Part shown: piece after piece, positions 1 to 10,370 of the stretch | How the letters are laid out: each line of letters begins with the position of its first letter | Numbering within the stretch: the stretch's first letter is position 1 | Assembly: GCA_033782935.1 (NCBI GenBank) | Contig: JAWQEG010000135.1 | Location: 2,296,501 to 2,360,500, forward strand | Direction of reading: 5' to 3' | DNA length: 64,000 bases | From: Petrolisthes cinctipes | Taxonomy: Eukaryota; Arthropoda; Malacostraca; Decapoda; Porcellanidae | Notes under the pieces: generated by a model | The model's input: only the letters and a program-made list of their open reading frames with translations | Database searches by the model: none | What the model was told of the DNA's origin: nothing | Program-made: the position numbers and the translations under genes

Positions 1-54
1 GAGATATCGATTTTTTGGCACCTAAAATGTCGATTTTTAGCATGTTTTTAGCCT

Positions 55-69
55 ATATTTTGAAAATAT
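55..69. other. AT-rich dyad in monomer A
   Basis: ATATTTT-G-AAAATAT is a perfect inverted repeat with 7-bp arms and a single-base centre. The same position in monomers B and C reads GTATTTT-G-AAAATAC (231-245 and 408-422), with both outer bases changed so that pairing is kept. The element recurs in almost every monomer. A protein-binding or structural role is not shown by the sequence. Confidence 0.8.
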
Positions 70-146
70 TCTAGCACTGTGTAGGCATGTACAGATTGCT
101 TCTGGGACCCCAAAATATCGAATTTTCGGGTGTTTTGAGCCTGAAT

Positions 147-163
147 TTGAGATATAAACGGGT
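147..163 (+). other. CENP-B-box-like 17-mer in monomer A
   Basis: TTGAGATATAAACGGGT matches 7 of the 9 fixed positions of the known CENP-B box NTTCGNNNNANNCGGGN. The whole right half (A and CGGG) and two of the four TTCG bases fit. The mismatches lie in the left half. In mammals both halves matter for binding, so this is a resemblance and not a functional call. It recurs in nearly all A and B monomers. Confidence 0.3.
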
Positions 164-230
164 ACAGAAGATATATGCACATATTGACTTTGGGCATCTA
201 AAATATCGATTTTCAGCATTTTTTGGGCCT

Positions 231-245
231 GTATTTTGAAAATAC
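231..245. other. Matching dyad in monomer B, covariant with A
   Basis: GTATTTT-G-AAAATAC is a perfect dyad in this B monomer. Compared with the A-monomer dyad, the outermost A and T are replaced by G and C, so symmetry is preserved. In another common B subtype the left arm reads GAATTTT, which breaks one pair, so symmetry is not absolutely maintained. Confidence 0.75.
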
Positions 246-322
246 TCTAACACTGAGTAGGCATGTACAGATTGCTTCTGGGACCCCAAAATATTGAATT
301 TTCGGGTGTTTTGAGCCTGAAT

Positions 323-339
323 TTGAGATATAAACGGGT
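323..339 (+). other. CENP-B-box-like 17-mer in monomer B
   Basis: The same TTGAGATATAAACGGGT element as in monomer A, 176 bp downstream. Monomer C lacks it because the 29-bp deletion begins inside it, so each HOR carries the element twice and then skips one monomer. Confidence 0.3.
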
Positions 340-391
340 ACTGAAGATGCATGCACATATCGACTTTTGTGCACCTAAAAGATCGATTTTC

Positions 392-539
392 AGTATGTTT
401 TGAGCATGTATTTTGAAAATACTCTAACACGGAGTAGGCATGTACAGATCGCATCTGGGACCCCTAAATATCGAATTTTCGGGGGTTTTGGGACTGAATT
501 TGAGATATCGACTTTTTGGCACCTAAAAGATCGATTTTT
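392..539 (+). repeat. Monomer type C (148 bp, 29-bp internal deletion)
   Basis: Third monomer of the HOR. It begins AGTATGTTTTGAGCATG or AGTATGTTTTTGGCCTG. It aligns to A and B along its length, except that where they read GAGATAT-AAACGGG...CACATAT-CGAC it reads GAGATATCGAC. The 29 bp between two ATAT tracts are missing, which turns a 177-bp monomer into 148 bp. The same short form is present in essentially every HOR of the window, so the deletion predates the amplification of the trimer. Confidence 0.92.
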
Positions 540-734
540 AGCATGTTTTTAGCCTATATTTTGAAAATATTCAAGCACTGAGTAGGCATGTACAGATTGC
601 TTCTGGGACCCCAAAATATTGAATTTTCGGGTGTTTTGAGCCTGAATTTGAGATATAAACGAGTACAGAAGATACATGCACATATTGACTTTGGGCACCA
701 AAATTATCGATTTTCAGCATGTTTTGGGCCTGAA

Positions 735-3188
735 TTTTGAAAATACTCTAACACGGAGTAGGCATGTACAGATCGCTTCTGGGACCCCAAAATATCGAAT
801 TTTCGGGTGTTTAGGGCCAGAATTTGATATATAAACGGGTACAGAAGATGCATGCACATATCGACTTTTGGGCACCTAAAAGATCGATTTTCAGTATGTT
901 TTTGGCCTGTATTTTGAAAATACTCTAACACGGAGTAGGCCTGTACAGATACCTTCTGGGACCTCTAAATATCGAATTTTCGGGTGTTTTGGGACTGAAT
1001 TTGAGATATCGAATTTTTGGCACCTAAAAGATCGATTTTTAGCATGCTTTTAGCCTATATTTTGAAAATATTCTAGCACTGAGTAGGCATGTACAGATTG
1101 CTTCTGGGACCCCAAAATATTGAATTTTCGGGTGTTTTGAGCCTGAATTTGAGATATAAACGGGTACAGAAGATACATGCACATATTGACTTTGGGCACC
1201 AAAAATATCGATTTTCAGCATGTTTTGGGCCTGAATTTTGAAAATACTCTAACACGGAGTAGGCATGTACAGATCGCTTCTGGAACCCCAAAATATCGAA
1301 TTTTCGGGTGTTTAGGGCCAGAATTTGAGATATAAACGGGTACAGAAGATGCATGCACATATCGACTTTTGGGCACCTAAAAGATCGATTTTCAGTATGT
1401 TTTTGGCCTGTATATTGAAAATACTCTAACACGGAGTAGGCATGTACAGATACCTTCTGGGACCTCTAAATATCGAATTTTCGGGTGTTTTGGGACTGAA
1501 TTTGAGATATCGATCTTTTGGCACCTAAAATGTCGATTTTCAGCATGTTTTTAGCCTATATTTTGAAAATATTCTAGCACTGTGTAGGCATGTACAGATT
1601 GCTTCTGGGACCCCAAAATATTGAATTTTCGGGTGTTTTGAGCCTGAATTTGAGATATAAACGGGTACAGAAGATACATGCACATATTGACTTTGGGCAC
1701 CAAAAATATCGATTTTCAGCATGTTTTGGGCCTTAATTTTGAAAATACTCTAACACGGAGTAGGCATGTACAGATCGCTTCTGGGACCCCAAAATATCGA
1801 ATTTTCGGGTGTTTAGGGACAGAATTTGAGATATAAACGGGTACAGAAGATGCATGCACATATCGACTTTTGGGCACCTAAAAGATCGATTTTCAGTATG
1901 TTTTTGGCCTGTTTTTTTAAAATACTCTAACACGGAGTAGGCATGTACAGATACCTTCTGGGACCTCTAAATATCGAATTTTCGGGTGTTTTGGGACTGA
2001 ATTTGAGATATCGACTTTTTGGCACCTAAAAGATCGATTTTTAGCATGTTTTTAGCCTATATTTTGAAAATATTCTAGCACTGTACAGATTGCTTCTGGG
2101 ACCCCAAAATATTGAATTTTCGGGTGTTTTGAGCCTGAATTTGAGATATAAACGGGTACAGAAGATACATGCACATATCGACTTTTGTGCACCTAAAAGA
2201 TCGATTTTCAGTATGTTTTGAGCATGTATTTTGAAAATACTCTAACTCGGAGTAGGCATGTACAGATCGCTTCTGGGACCCCTAAATATCGAATTTTCGG
2301 GTGTTTTGGGATTGAATTTGAGATATCGACTTTTTGGCACCTAAAAGATCGATTTTTAGCATGTTTTTAGCCTATATTTTGAAAATATTCTAGCACTGTG
2401 TAGGCATGTACAGATTGCTTCTGGGACCCCAAAATATTGAATTTTCGGGTGTTTTGAGCCTGAATTTGAGATATAAACGGGTACAGAAGATACATGCACA
2501 TATTGACTTTGGGCACCAAAAATATCGATTTTCAGCATGTTTTGGGCCTGAATTTTGAAAATACTCTAACACGGAGTAGGCATGTACAGATCGCTTCTGG
2601 GACCCCAAAATATCGAATTTTCGGGTGTTTAGGGCCAGAATTTGAGATATAAACGGGTACAGAAGATGCATGCACATATCGACTTTTGGGCACCTAAAAG
2701 ATCGATTTTCAGTATGTTTTGAGCATGTATTTTGAAAATACTCTAACACGGAGTAGGCATGTACAGATCGCTTCTGGGACCCCAAAATATCGAATTTTCG
2801 GGTGTTTTGGGACTGAATTTGAGATATCGACTTTTTGGCACCTAAAAGATCGATTTTTAGCATGTTTTTAGCCTATATTTTGAAAATATTCTAGCACTGT
2901 ACAGATTGCTTCTGGGACCCCAAAATATTGAATTTTCGGGTGTTTTGAGCCTGAATTTGAGATATAAACGGGTACAGAAGATACATGCACATATTGACTT
3001 TGGGCACCAAAAATATCGATTTTTAGCATGTTTTGGGCCTGAATTTTGAAAATACTCTAACACGGAGTAGGCATGTACAGATCGCTTCTGGGACCCCAAA
3101 ATATCGAATTTTCGGGTACTGAAGATGCATGCACATATCGACTTTTGTGCACCTAAAAGATCGATTTTCAGTATGTTTTGAGCATGTA
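735..3188 (+). repeat. 2,454-bp tandem duplication, copy 1
   Basis: The segment is followed directly by a second copy at +2,454. HOR starts are 1041, 1542, 2043, 2358 and 2859. Private variants shared by both copies include GGCCTGTACAG (about 938), TATCGAATTTTTGG (about 1007), CCTGTTTTTTTAAAATAC (about 1908), CTAACTCGGAG (about 2244) and GGGATTGAATTTG (about 2308). Edges are placed within homology, so they are uncertain by tens of bases. Confidence 0.88.
3113..3117 (+). other. 32-bp deletion junction at CGGGT direct repeat
   Basis: TTTTCGGGTACTGAAG joins the CGGGT of TTCGGGTGTTTTGAG to the CGGGT of AAACGGGTACTG. The 32 bp between the two CGGGT copies are gone. The same junction occurs at 5567, 9665, 38170 and 43093. 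All five probably descend from one event spread by duplication. Confidence 0.85.
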
Positions 3189-5642
3189 TTTTGAAAATAC
3201 TCTAACACGGAGTAGGCATGTACAGATCGCTTCTGGGACCCCAAAATATCGAATTTTCGGGTGTTTAGGGCCAGAATTTGATATATAAACGGGTACAGAA
3301 GATGCATGCACATATCGACTTTTGGGCACCTAAAAGATCGATTTTCAGTATGTTTTTGGCCTGTATTTTGAAAATACTCTAACACGGAGTAGGCCTGTAC
3401 AGATACCTTCTGGGACCTCTAAATATCGAATTTTCGGGTGTTTTGGGACTGAATTTGAGATATCGAATTTTTGGCACCTAAAAGATCGATTTTTAGCATG
3501 CTTTTAGCCTATATTTTGAAAATATTCTAGCACTGAGTAGGCATGTACAGATTGCTTCTGGGACCCCAAAATATTGAATTTTCGGGTGTTTTGAGCCTGA
3601 ATTTGAGATATAAACGGGTACAGAAGATACATGCACATATTGACTTTGGGCACCAAAAATATCGATTTTCAGCATGTTTTGGGCCTGAATTTTGAAAATA
3701 CTCTAACACGGAGTAGGCATGTACAGATCGCTTCTGGAACCCCAAAATATCGAATTTTCGGGTGTTTAGGGCCAGAATTTGAGATATAAACGGGTACAGA
3801 AGATGCATGCACATATCGACTTTTGGGCACCTAAAAGATCGATTTTCAGTATGTTTTTGGCCTGTATATTGAAAATACTCTAACACGGAGTAGGCATGTA
3901 CAGATACCTTCTGGGACCTCTAAATATCGAATTTTCGGGTGTTTTGGGACTGAATTTGAGATATCGATCTTTTGGCACCTAAAATGTCGATTTTCAGCAT
4001 GTTTTTAGCCTATATTTTGAAAATATTCTAGCACTGTGTAGGCATGTACAGATTGCTTCTGGGACCCCAAAATATTGAATTTTCGGGTGTTTTGAGCCTG
4101 AATTTGAGATATAAACGGGTACAGAAGATACATGCACATATTGACTTTGGGCACCAAAAATATCGATTTTCAGCATGTTTTGGGCCTTAATTTTGAAAAT
4201 ACTCTAACACGGAGTAGGCATGTACAGATCGCTTCTGGGACCCCAAAATATCGAATTTTCGGGTGTTTAGGGACAGAATTTGAGATATAAACGGGTACAG
4301 AAGATGCATGCACATATCGACTTTTGGGCACCTAAAAGATCGATTTTCAGTATGTTTTTGGCCTGTTTTTTTAAAATACTCTAACACGGAGTAGGCATGT
4401 ACAGATACCTTCTGGGACCTCTAAATATCGAATTTTCGGGTGTTTTGGGACTGAATTTGAGATATCGACTTTTTGGCACCTAAAAGATCGATTTTTAGCA
4501 TGTTTTTAGCCTATATTTTGAAAATATTCTAGCACTGTACAGATTGCTTCTGGGACCCCAAAATATTGAATTTTCGGGTGTTTTGAGCCTGAATTTGAGA
4601 TATAAACGGGTACAGAAGATACATGCACATATCGACTTTTGTGCACCTAAAAGATCGATTTTCAGTATGTTTTGAGCATGTATTTTGAAAATACTCTAAC
4701 TCGGAGTAGGCATGTACAGATCGCTTCTGGGACCCCTAAATATCGAATTTTCGGGTGTTTTGGGATTGAATTTGAGATATCGACTTTTTGGCACCTAAAA
4801 GATCGATTTTTAGCATGTTTTTAGCCTATATTTTGAAAATATTCTAGCACTGTGTAGGCATGTACAGATTGCTTCTGGGACCCCAAAATATTGAATTTTC
4901 GGGTGTTTTGAGCCTGAATTTGAGATATAAACGGGTACAGAAGATACATGCACATATTGACTTTGGGCACCAAAAATATCGATTTTCAGCATGTTTTGGG
5001 CCTGAATTTTGAAAATACTCTAACACGGAGTAGGCATGTACAGATCGCTTCTGGGACCCCAAAATATCGAATTTTCGGGTGTTTAGGGCCAGAATTTGAG
5101 ATATAAACGGGTACAGAAGATGCATGCACATATCGACTTTTGGGCACCTAAAAGATCGATTTTCAGTATGTTTTGAGCATGTATTTTGAAAATACTCTAA
5201 CACGGAGTAGGCATGTACAGATCGCTTCTGGGACCCCAAAATATCGAATTTTCGGGTGTTTTGGGACTGAATTTGAGATATCGACTTTTTGGCACCTAAA
5301 AGATCGATTTTTAGCATGTTTTTAGCCTATATTTTGAAAATATTCTAGCACTGTACAGATTGCTTCTGGGACCCCAAAATATTGAATTTTCGGGTGTTTT
5401 GAGCCTGAATTTGAGATATAAACGGGTACAGAAGATACATGCACATATTGACTTTGGGCACCAAAAATATCGATTTTTAGCATGTTTTGGGCCTGAATTT
5501 TGAAAATACTCTAACACGGAGTAGGCATGTACAGATCGCTTCTGGGACCCCAAAATATCGAATTTTCGGGTACTGAAGATGCATGCACATATCGACTTTT
5601 GTGCACCTAAAAGATCGATTTTCAGTATGTTTTGAGCATGTA
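3189..5642 (+). repeat. 2,454-bp tandem duplication, copy 2
   Basis: Second copy, with HOR starts at 3495, 3996, 4497, 4812 and 5313. I saw no base difference from copy 1 in the stretches compared, including every rare variant listed for copy 1. This suggests a very recent duplication. After about 5,690 the sequence departs (GGGACCCCTAAA against GGGACCCCAAAA in copy 1). Confidence 0.88.
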
Positions 5643-8600
5643 TTTTGAAAATACTCTAACACGGAGTAGGCATGTACAGATCGCTTCTGGGACCCCTAAA
5701 TATCGAATTTTCGGGGGTTTTGGGACTGAATTTGAGATATCGACTTTTTGGCACCTAAAAGATCGATTTTTAGCATGTTTTTAGCCTCTATTTTGAAAAT
5801 ATTCTAGCACTGAGTAGGCATGTACAGATTGCTTCTGGGACCCCAAAATATTGAATTTTCGGGTGTTTTGAGCCTGAATTTGAGATATAAACGGGTACAG
5901 AGGATACATGCACATATTGACTTTGGGCATCTAAAATATCGATTTTCAGCATGTTCTGGGCCTGAATTTTGAAAATACTCTAACACGGAGTAGGCATGTA
6001 CAGATTGCTTCAGGGACCCCAAAATATTAAATTTTCGGGTGTTTTGAGCCTGAATTTGAGATATAAACGGGTACTGAAGATGCATGCACATATCGACTTT
6101 TGTGCACCTAAAAGATCGATTTTCAGTATGTTTTGAGCATGTATTTTGAAAATACTCTAACACGGAGTAGGCATGTACAGATCGCTTATGGGACCCCTAA
6201 ATATCGAATTTTCGGGTGTTTTGGGACTGAATTTGAGATATCGACTTTTTGGCACCTAAAAGATCGATTTTTAGCATGTTTTTAGCCTATATTTTGAAAA
6301 TATTCTAGCACTGAGTAGGCATGTACAGATTGATTCTGGGACCCCAAAATATTGAATTTTAGGGTGTTTTGAGCCTGAATTTGAGATATAAACGGGTACA
6401 GAGGATACATGCACATATTGACTTTGGGCACCAAAAATATCGATTTTCAGCATATTTTAGGCCTGAATTTTGAAAATACTCTAACACGGAATAGGCATGT
6501 ACAGATTGCTTCTGGGACCCCAAAATATCGAATTTTCGGGTGTTTTGAGCCTGAATTTGAAATATAAACGGGTACTGAAGATGCATGCACATATCGACTT
6601 TTGTGCACCTAAAAGATCGATTTTCAGTATGTTTTGAGCATGTATTTTGAAAATACTCTAACACGGAGTAGGCTTCTGGGACCCCTAAATATCGACTTTT
6701 CGGGTGTTTTGGGACTGAATTTGAGATATCGACTTTTTGGCACCTAAAAGATCGATTTTTAGCATGTTTTTAGCCTATATTTTGAAAATATTCTAGCACT
6801 GGGTAGGCATGTACAGATTGCTTCTGGGACCCAAAAATATTGAATTTTCGGGTGTTTTGAGGCTGAATTTGAGATATAAACGGGTACAGAAGATACATGC
6901 ACATATTGACTTTGGGCACCAAAAATATCGATTTTCAGCATGTTTTGGGCCTGAATTTTGAAAATACTCTAACACGGAGTAGGCATGTACAGATCGCTTC
7001 TGGGACCCCAAAATATTGAATTTTCGGGTGTTTAGGGCCAGAATTTGAGATATAAACGGGTACAGAAGATGCATGCACATATCGACTTTTGGGCACCTAA
7101 AAGATCGATTTTCAGTATGTTTTTGGCCTGTATTTTGAAAATACTCTAACACGGAGTAGGCATGTACAGATACCTTCTGGGACCTCTAAATATCGAATTT
7201 TCGGGTGTTTTATGACTGAATTTGAGATATCGATTTTTTGGCACCTAAAAGATCGATTTGTAGCATGTTTTTAGCCTATATTTTGAAAATATTCTAGCAC
7301 TGAGTAGGCATGTACAGATTGCTTCTGGGACCCCAAAATATTGAATTTTCGGGTGTTTTGAGCCTGAATTTGAGATATAAACGGGTACAGAGGATACATG
7401 CACATATTGACTTTGGGCATCTAAAATATCGATTTTCAGCATGTTCTGGGCCTGAATTTTGAAAATACTCTAACACGGAGTAGGCATGTACAGATTGCTT
7501 CAGGGACCCCAAAATATTAAATTTTCGGGTGTTTTGAGCCTGAATTTGAGATATAAACGGGTACTGAAGATGCATGCACATATCGACTTTTGTGCACCTA
7601 AAAGATCGATTTTCAGTATGTTTTGAGCATGTATTTTGAAAATACTCTAACACGGAGTAGGCATGTACAGATCGCTTATGGGACCCCTAAATATCGAATT
7701 TTCGGGTGTTTTGGGACTGAATTTGAGATATCGACTTTTTGGCACCTAAAAGATCGATTTTTAGCATGTTTTTAGCCTATATTTTGAAAATATTCTAGCA
7801 CTGAGTAGGCATGTACAGATTGCTTCTGGGACCCCAAAATATCGAATTTTCGGGTGTTTTGAGCCTGAATTTGAAATATAAACGGGTACTGAAGATGCAT
7901 GCACATATCGACTTTTGTGCACCTAAAAGATCGATTTTCAGTATGTTTTGAGCATGTATTTTGAAAATACTCTAACACGGAGTAGGCTTCTGGGACCCCT
8001 AAATATCGACTTTTCGGGTGTTTTGGGACTGAATTTGAGATATCGACTTTTTGGCACCTAAAAGATCGATTTTTAGCATGTTTTTAGCCTATATTTTGAA
8101 AATATTCTAGCACTGGGTAGGCATGTACAGATTGCTTCTGTGACCCAAAAATATTGAATTTTCGGGTGTTTTGAGGCTGAATTTGAGATATAAACGGGTA
8201 CAGAAGATACATGCACATATTGACTTTGGGCACCAAAAATATCGATTTTCAGCATGTTTTGGGCCTGAATTTTGAAAATACTCTAACACGGAGTAGGCAT
8301 GTACAGATCGCTTCTGGGACCCCAAAATATTGAATTTTCGGGTGTTTAGGGCCAGAATTTGAGATATAAACGGGTACAGAAGATGCATGCACATATCGAC
8401 TTTTGGGCACCTAAAAGATCGATTTTCAGTATGTTTTTGGCCTGTATTTTGAAAATACTCTAACACGGAGTAGGCATGTACAGATACCTTCTGGGACCTC
8501 TAAATATCGAATTTTCGGGTGTTTTATGACTGAATTTGAGATATCGATTTTTTGGCACCTAAAATGTCGATATTTAGCATGTTTTTAGCCTATATTTTGA

Positions 8601-10370
8601 AAATATTCTAGCACTGTGTAGGCATGTACAGATTGCTTCTGGGACCCCAAAATATTGAATTTTCGGGTGTTTTGAGCCTGAATTTGAGATATAAACGGGT
8701 ACAGAAGATACATGCACATATTGACTTTGGGCATCTAAAATATCGATTTTCAGCATGTTTTGGGCCTGTATTTTGAAAATACTCTAACACGGAGTAGGCA
8801 TGTACAGATACCTTCTGGGACCTCTAAATATCGAATTTTAGGGTGTTTTGGGACGGAATTTGAGATATCGACTTTTTGGCACCTAAAAGATCGATTTGTA
8901 GCATGTTTTTAGCCTATATTTTGAAAATATTCTAGCACTGAGTAGGCATGTACAGATTGCTTCTGGGACCCCAAAATATTGAATTTTCGGGTGTTTTGAG
9001 CCTGAATTTGAGATATAAACGGGTACAGAGGATACATGCACATATTGACTTTGGGCATCTAAAATATCGATTTTCAGCATGTTCTGGGCCTGAATTTTGA
9101 AAATACTCTAACACGGAGTAGGCATGTACAGATTGCTTCAGGGACCCCAAAATATTAAATTTTCGGGTGTTTTGAGCCTGAATTTGAGATATAAACGGGT
9201 ACTGAAGATGCATGCACATATCGACTTTTGTGCACCTAAAAGATCGATTTTCAGTATGTTTTGAGCATGTATTTTGAAAATACTCTAACACGGAGTAGGC
9301 ATGTACAGATCGCTTATGGGACCCCTAAATATCGAATTTTCGGGTGTTTTGGGACTGAATTTGAGATATCGACTTTTTGGCACCTAAAAGATCGATTTTT
9401 AGCATGTTTTTAGCCTATATTTTGAAAATATTCTAGCACTGAGTAGGCATGTACAGATTGATTCTGGGACCCCAAAATATTGAAATTTAGGGTGTTTTGA
9501 GCCTGAATTTGAGATATAAACGGGTACAGAGGATACATGCACATATTGACTTTGGGCACCAAAAATATCGATTTTTAGCATGTTTTGGGCCTGAATTTTG
9601 AAAATACTCTAACACGGAGTAGGCATGTACAGATCGCTTCTGGGACCCCAAAATATCGAATTTTCGGGTACTGAAGATGCATGCACATATCGACTTTTGT
9701 GCACCTAAAAGATCGATTTTCAGTATGTTTTGAGCATGTATTTTGAAAATACTCTAACACGGAGTAGGCATGTACAGATCGCTTCTGGGACCCCTAAATA
9801 TCGAATTTTCGGGGGTTTTGGGACTGAATTTGAGATATCGACTTTTTGGCACCTAAAAGATCGATTTTTAGCATGTTTTTAGCCTCTATTTTGAAAATAT
9901 TCTAGCACTGAGTAGGCATGTACAGATTGCTTCTGGGACCCCAAAATATTGAATTTTCGGGTGTTTTGAGCCTGAATTTGAGATATAAACGGGTACAGAA
10001 GATACATGCACATATTGACTTTGGGCACCAAAAATATCGATTTTCAGCATGTTTTGGGCCTGAATTTTGAAAATACTCTAACACGGAGTAGGCATGTACA
10101 GATCGCTTCTGGAACCCCAAAATATCGAATTTTCGGGTGTTTAGGGCCAGAATTTGAGATATAAACGGGTACAGAAGATGCATGCACATATCGACTTTTG
10201 GGCACCTAAAAGATCGATTTTCAGTATGTTTTTGGCCTGTATTTTGAAAATACTCTAACACGGAGTAGGCATGTACAGATACCTTCTGGGACCTCTAAAT
10301 ATCGAATTTTAGGGTGTTTTGGGACTGAATTTGAGATATCGACTTTTTGGCACCTAAAAGATCGATTTGT
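5643..10370 (+). repeat. Irregular HOR block with dimers and deletion forms
   Basis: HOR starts lie at 5772, 6273, 6761, 7262, 7763, 8075, 8576, 8900, 9401 and 9870, giving lengths of 501, 488, 501, 501, 312, 501, 324, 501, 469 and 501. The 324-bp unit is A+C with B missing. The 312-bp unit is an A/B fusion plus a C with a 13-bp deletion. The 469-bp unit carries the 32-bp CGGGT deletion in B. This block has the highest density of length variants in the left half and resembles the block at 37,405-43,798. Confidence 0.85.
6671..6680 (+). other. 13-bp deletion marker of the 488-bp HOR
   Basis: GTAGGC-TTCTGGG lacks the ATGTACAGATCGC found in other C monomers. The same junction marks every 488-bp HOR, for example near 7,987, 10,771, 16,266, 19,247, 26,877, 39,601, 41,415, 44,700, 48,193, 51,685, 54,674 and 58,844. 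It is a useful register mark for the super-HOR. Confidence 0.88.

Larger units (their letters stand above)
39..214 (+). repeat. Monomer type A (176 bp)
   Basis: First monomer of the HOR. It begins AGCATGTTTTTAGCC and is recognised by a TATATTTTGAAAATATTC centre and by TTG in place of TCG at several sites (GATTGCTTC, ATATTGACTTTGGGC). It ends in a CATCTAAAATATCGATTTTC or CACCAAAAATATCGATTTTC boundary with B. It keeps the AAACGGGTACAGAAG segment that C lacks. Recurrent subtypes begin CACTGTGTAGG, CACTGAGTAGG, CACTGGGTAGG or the shortened CACTGTACAG. Confidence 0.93.
215..391 (+). repeat. Monomer type B (177 bp)
   Basis: Second monomer of the HOR. It begins AGCAT followed by TTTTGGGCCTG, has a GTATTTTGAAAATAC or GAATTTTGAAAATAC centre, and ends ATCGACTTTTGTGCACC (or TTTTGGGCACC). 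At least four subtypes recur: one with CACTGAGTAGG and GTTTTGAGCC; one with CACGGAGTAGG and GTTTAGGGCCAG; one with GATTGCTTCAGGGACC and ATTAAATTTTC; and one with CACGGAATAGG. The subtypes track particular HOR types. Confidence 0.92.
39..539 (+). repeat. Reference 501-bp higher-order repeat (A-B-C trimer)
   Basis: This is the first complete HOR. It is made of monomer A (176 bp), monomer B (177 bp) and monomer C (148 bp), which sum to 501 bp. Successive A starts at 39, 540, 1041 and 1542 are exactly 501 bp apart. The spacing holds across the window with small indels, most often one lost T (500 bp). The monomers within the unit differ visibly from each other, while the same monomer in different units is nearly identical. 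That is the definition of a higher-order repeat. Confidence 0.96.
1..734 (+). repeat. Left block, matches 34,361-35,094
   Basis: HORs starting at 39 and 540. Rare variants ATATATGCAC (about 171), AGCATTTTTTGGG (215), CGCATCTGGG (about 449) and TTCAAGCACTG (about 571) reappear in the same order at offset +34,360. One visible difference is GGGGGTTTTGGG near 480 against GGGTGTTTTGGG in the other copy. The block is therefore the left edge of the long-range duplication. Confidence 0.85.

Noticed and set aside
55..69. Transcription terminator or hairpin RNA
   Set aside because: The dyad has a one-base centre and cannot form a normal RNA hairpin loop. It lacks a following T tract and recurs in every monomer.
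180..200. Short likeness of CACATATTGACTTTGGGC to the CATATGGACTTTGG part of the Brassicaceae 178-bp centromere satellite
   Set aside because: Only about 14 bases of AT-rich sequence agree, and other similar words fall in a different order. A database alignment of the full monomer would be needed. I do not assign the family on this.
735..5642. Assembly duplication as the sole explanation for the long repeats
   Set aside because: It cannot be excluded for the apparently identical 2,454-bp pair. The other duplications carry differences (point changes, a 501-bp indel, a nested 1,471-bp unit) that a simple assembly error would not create.
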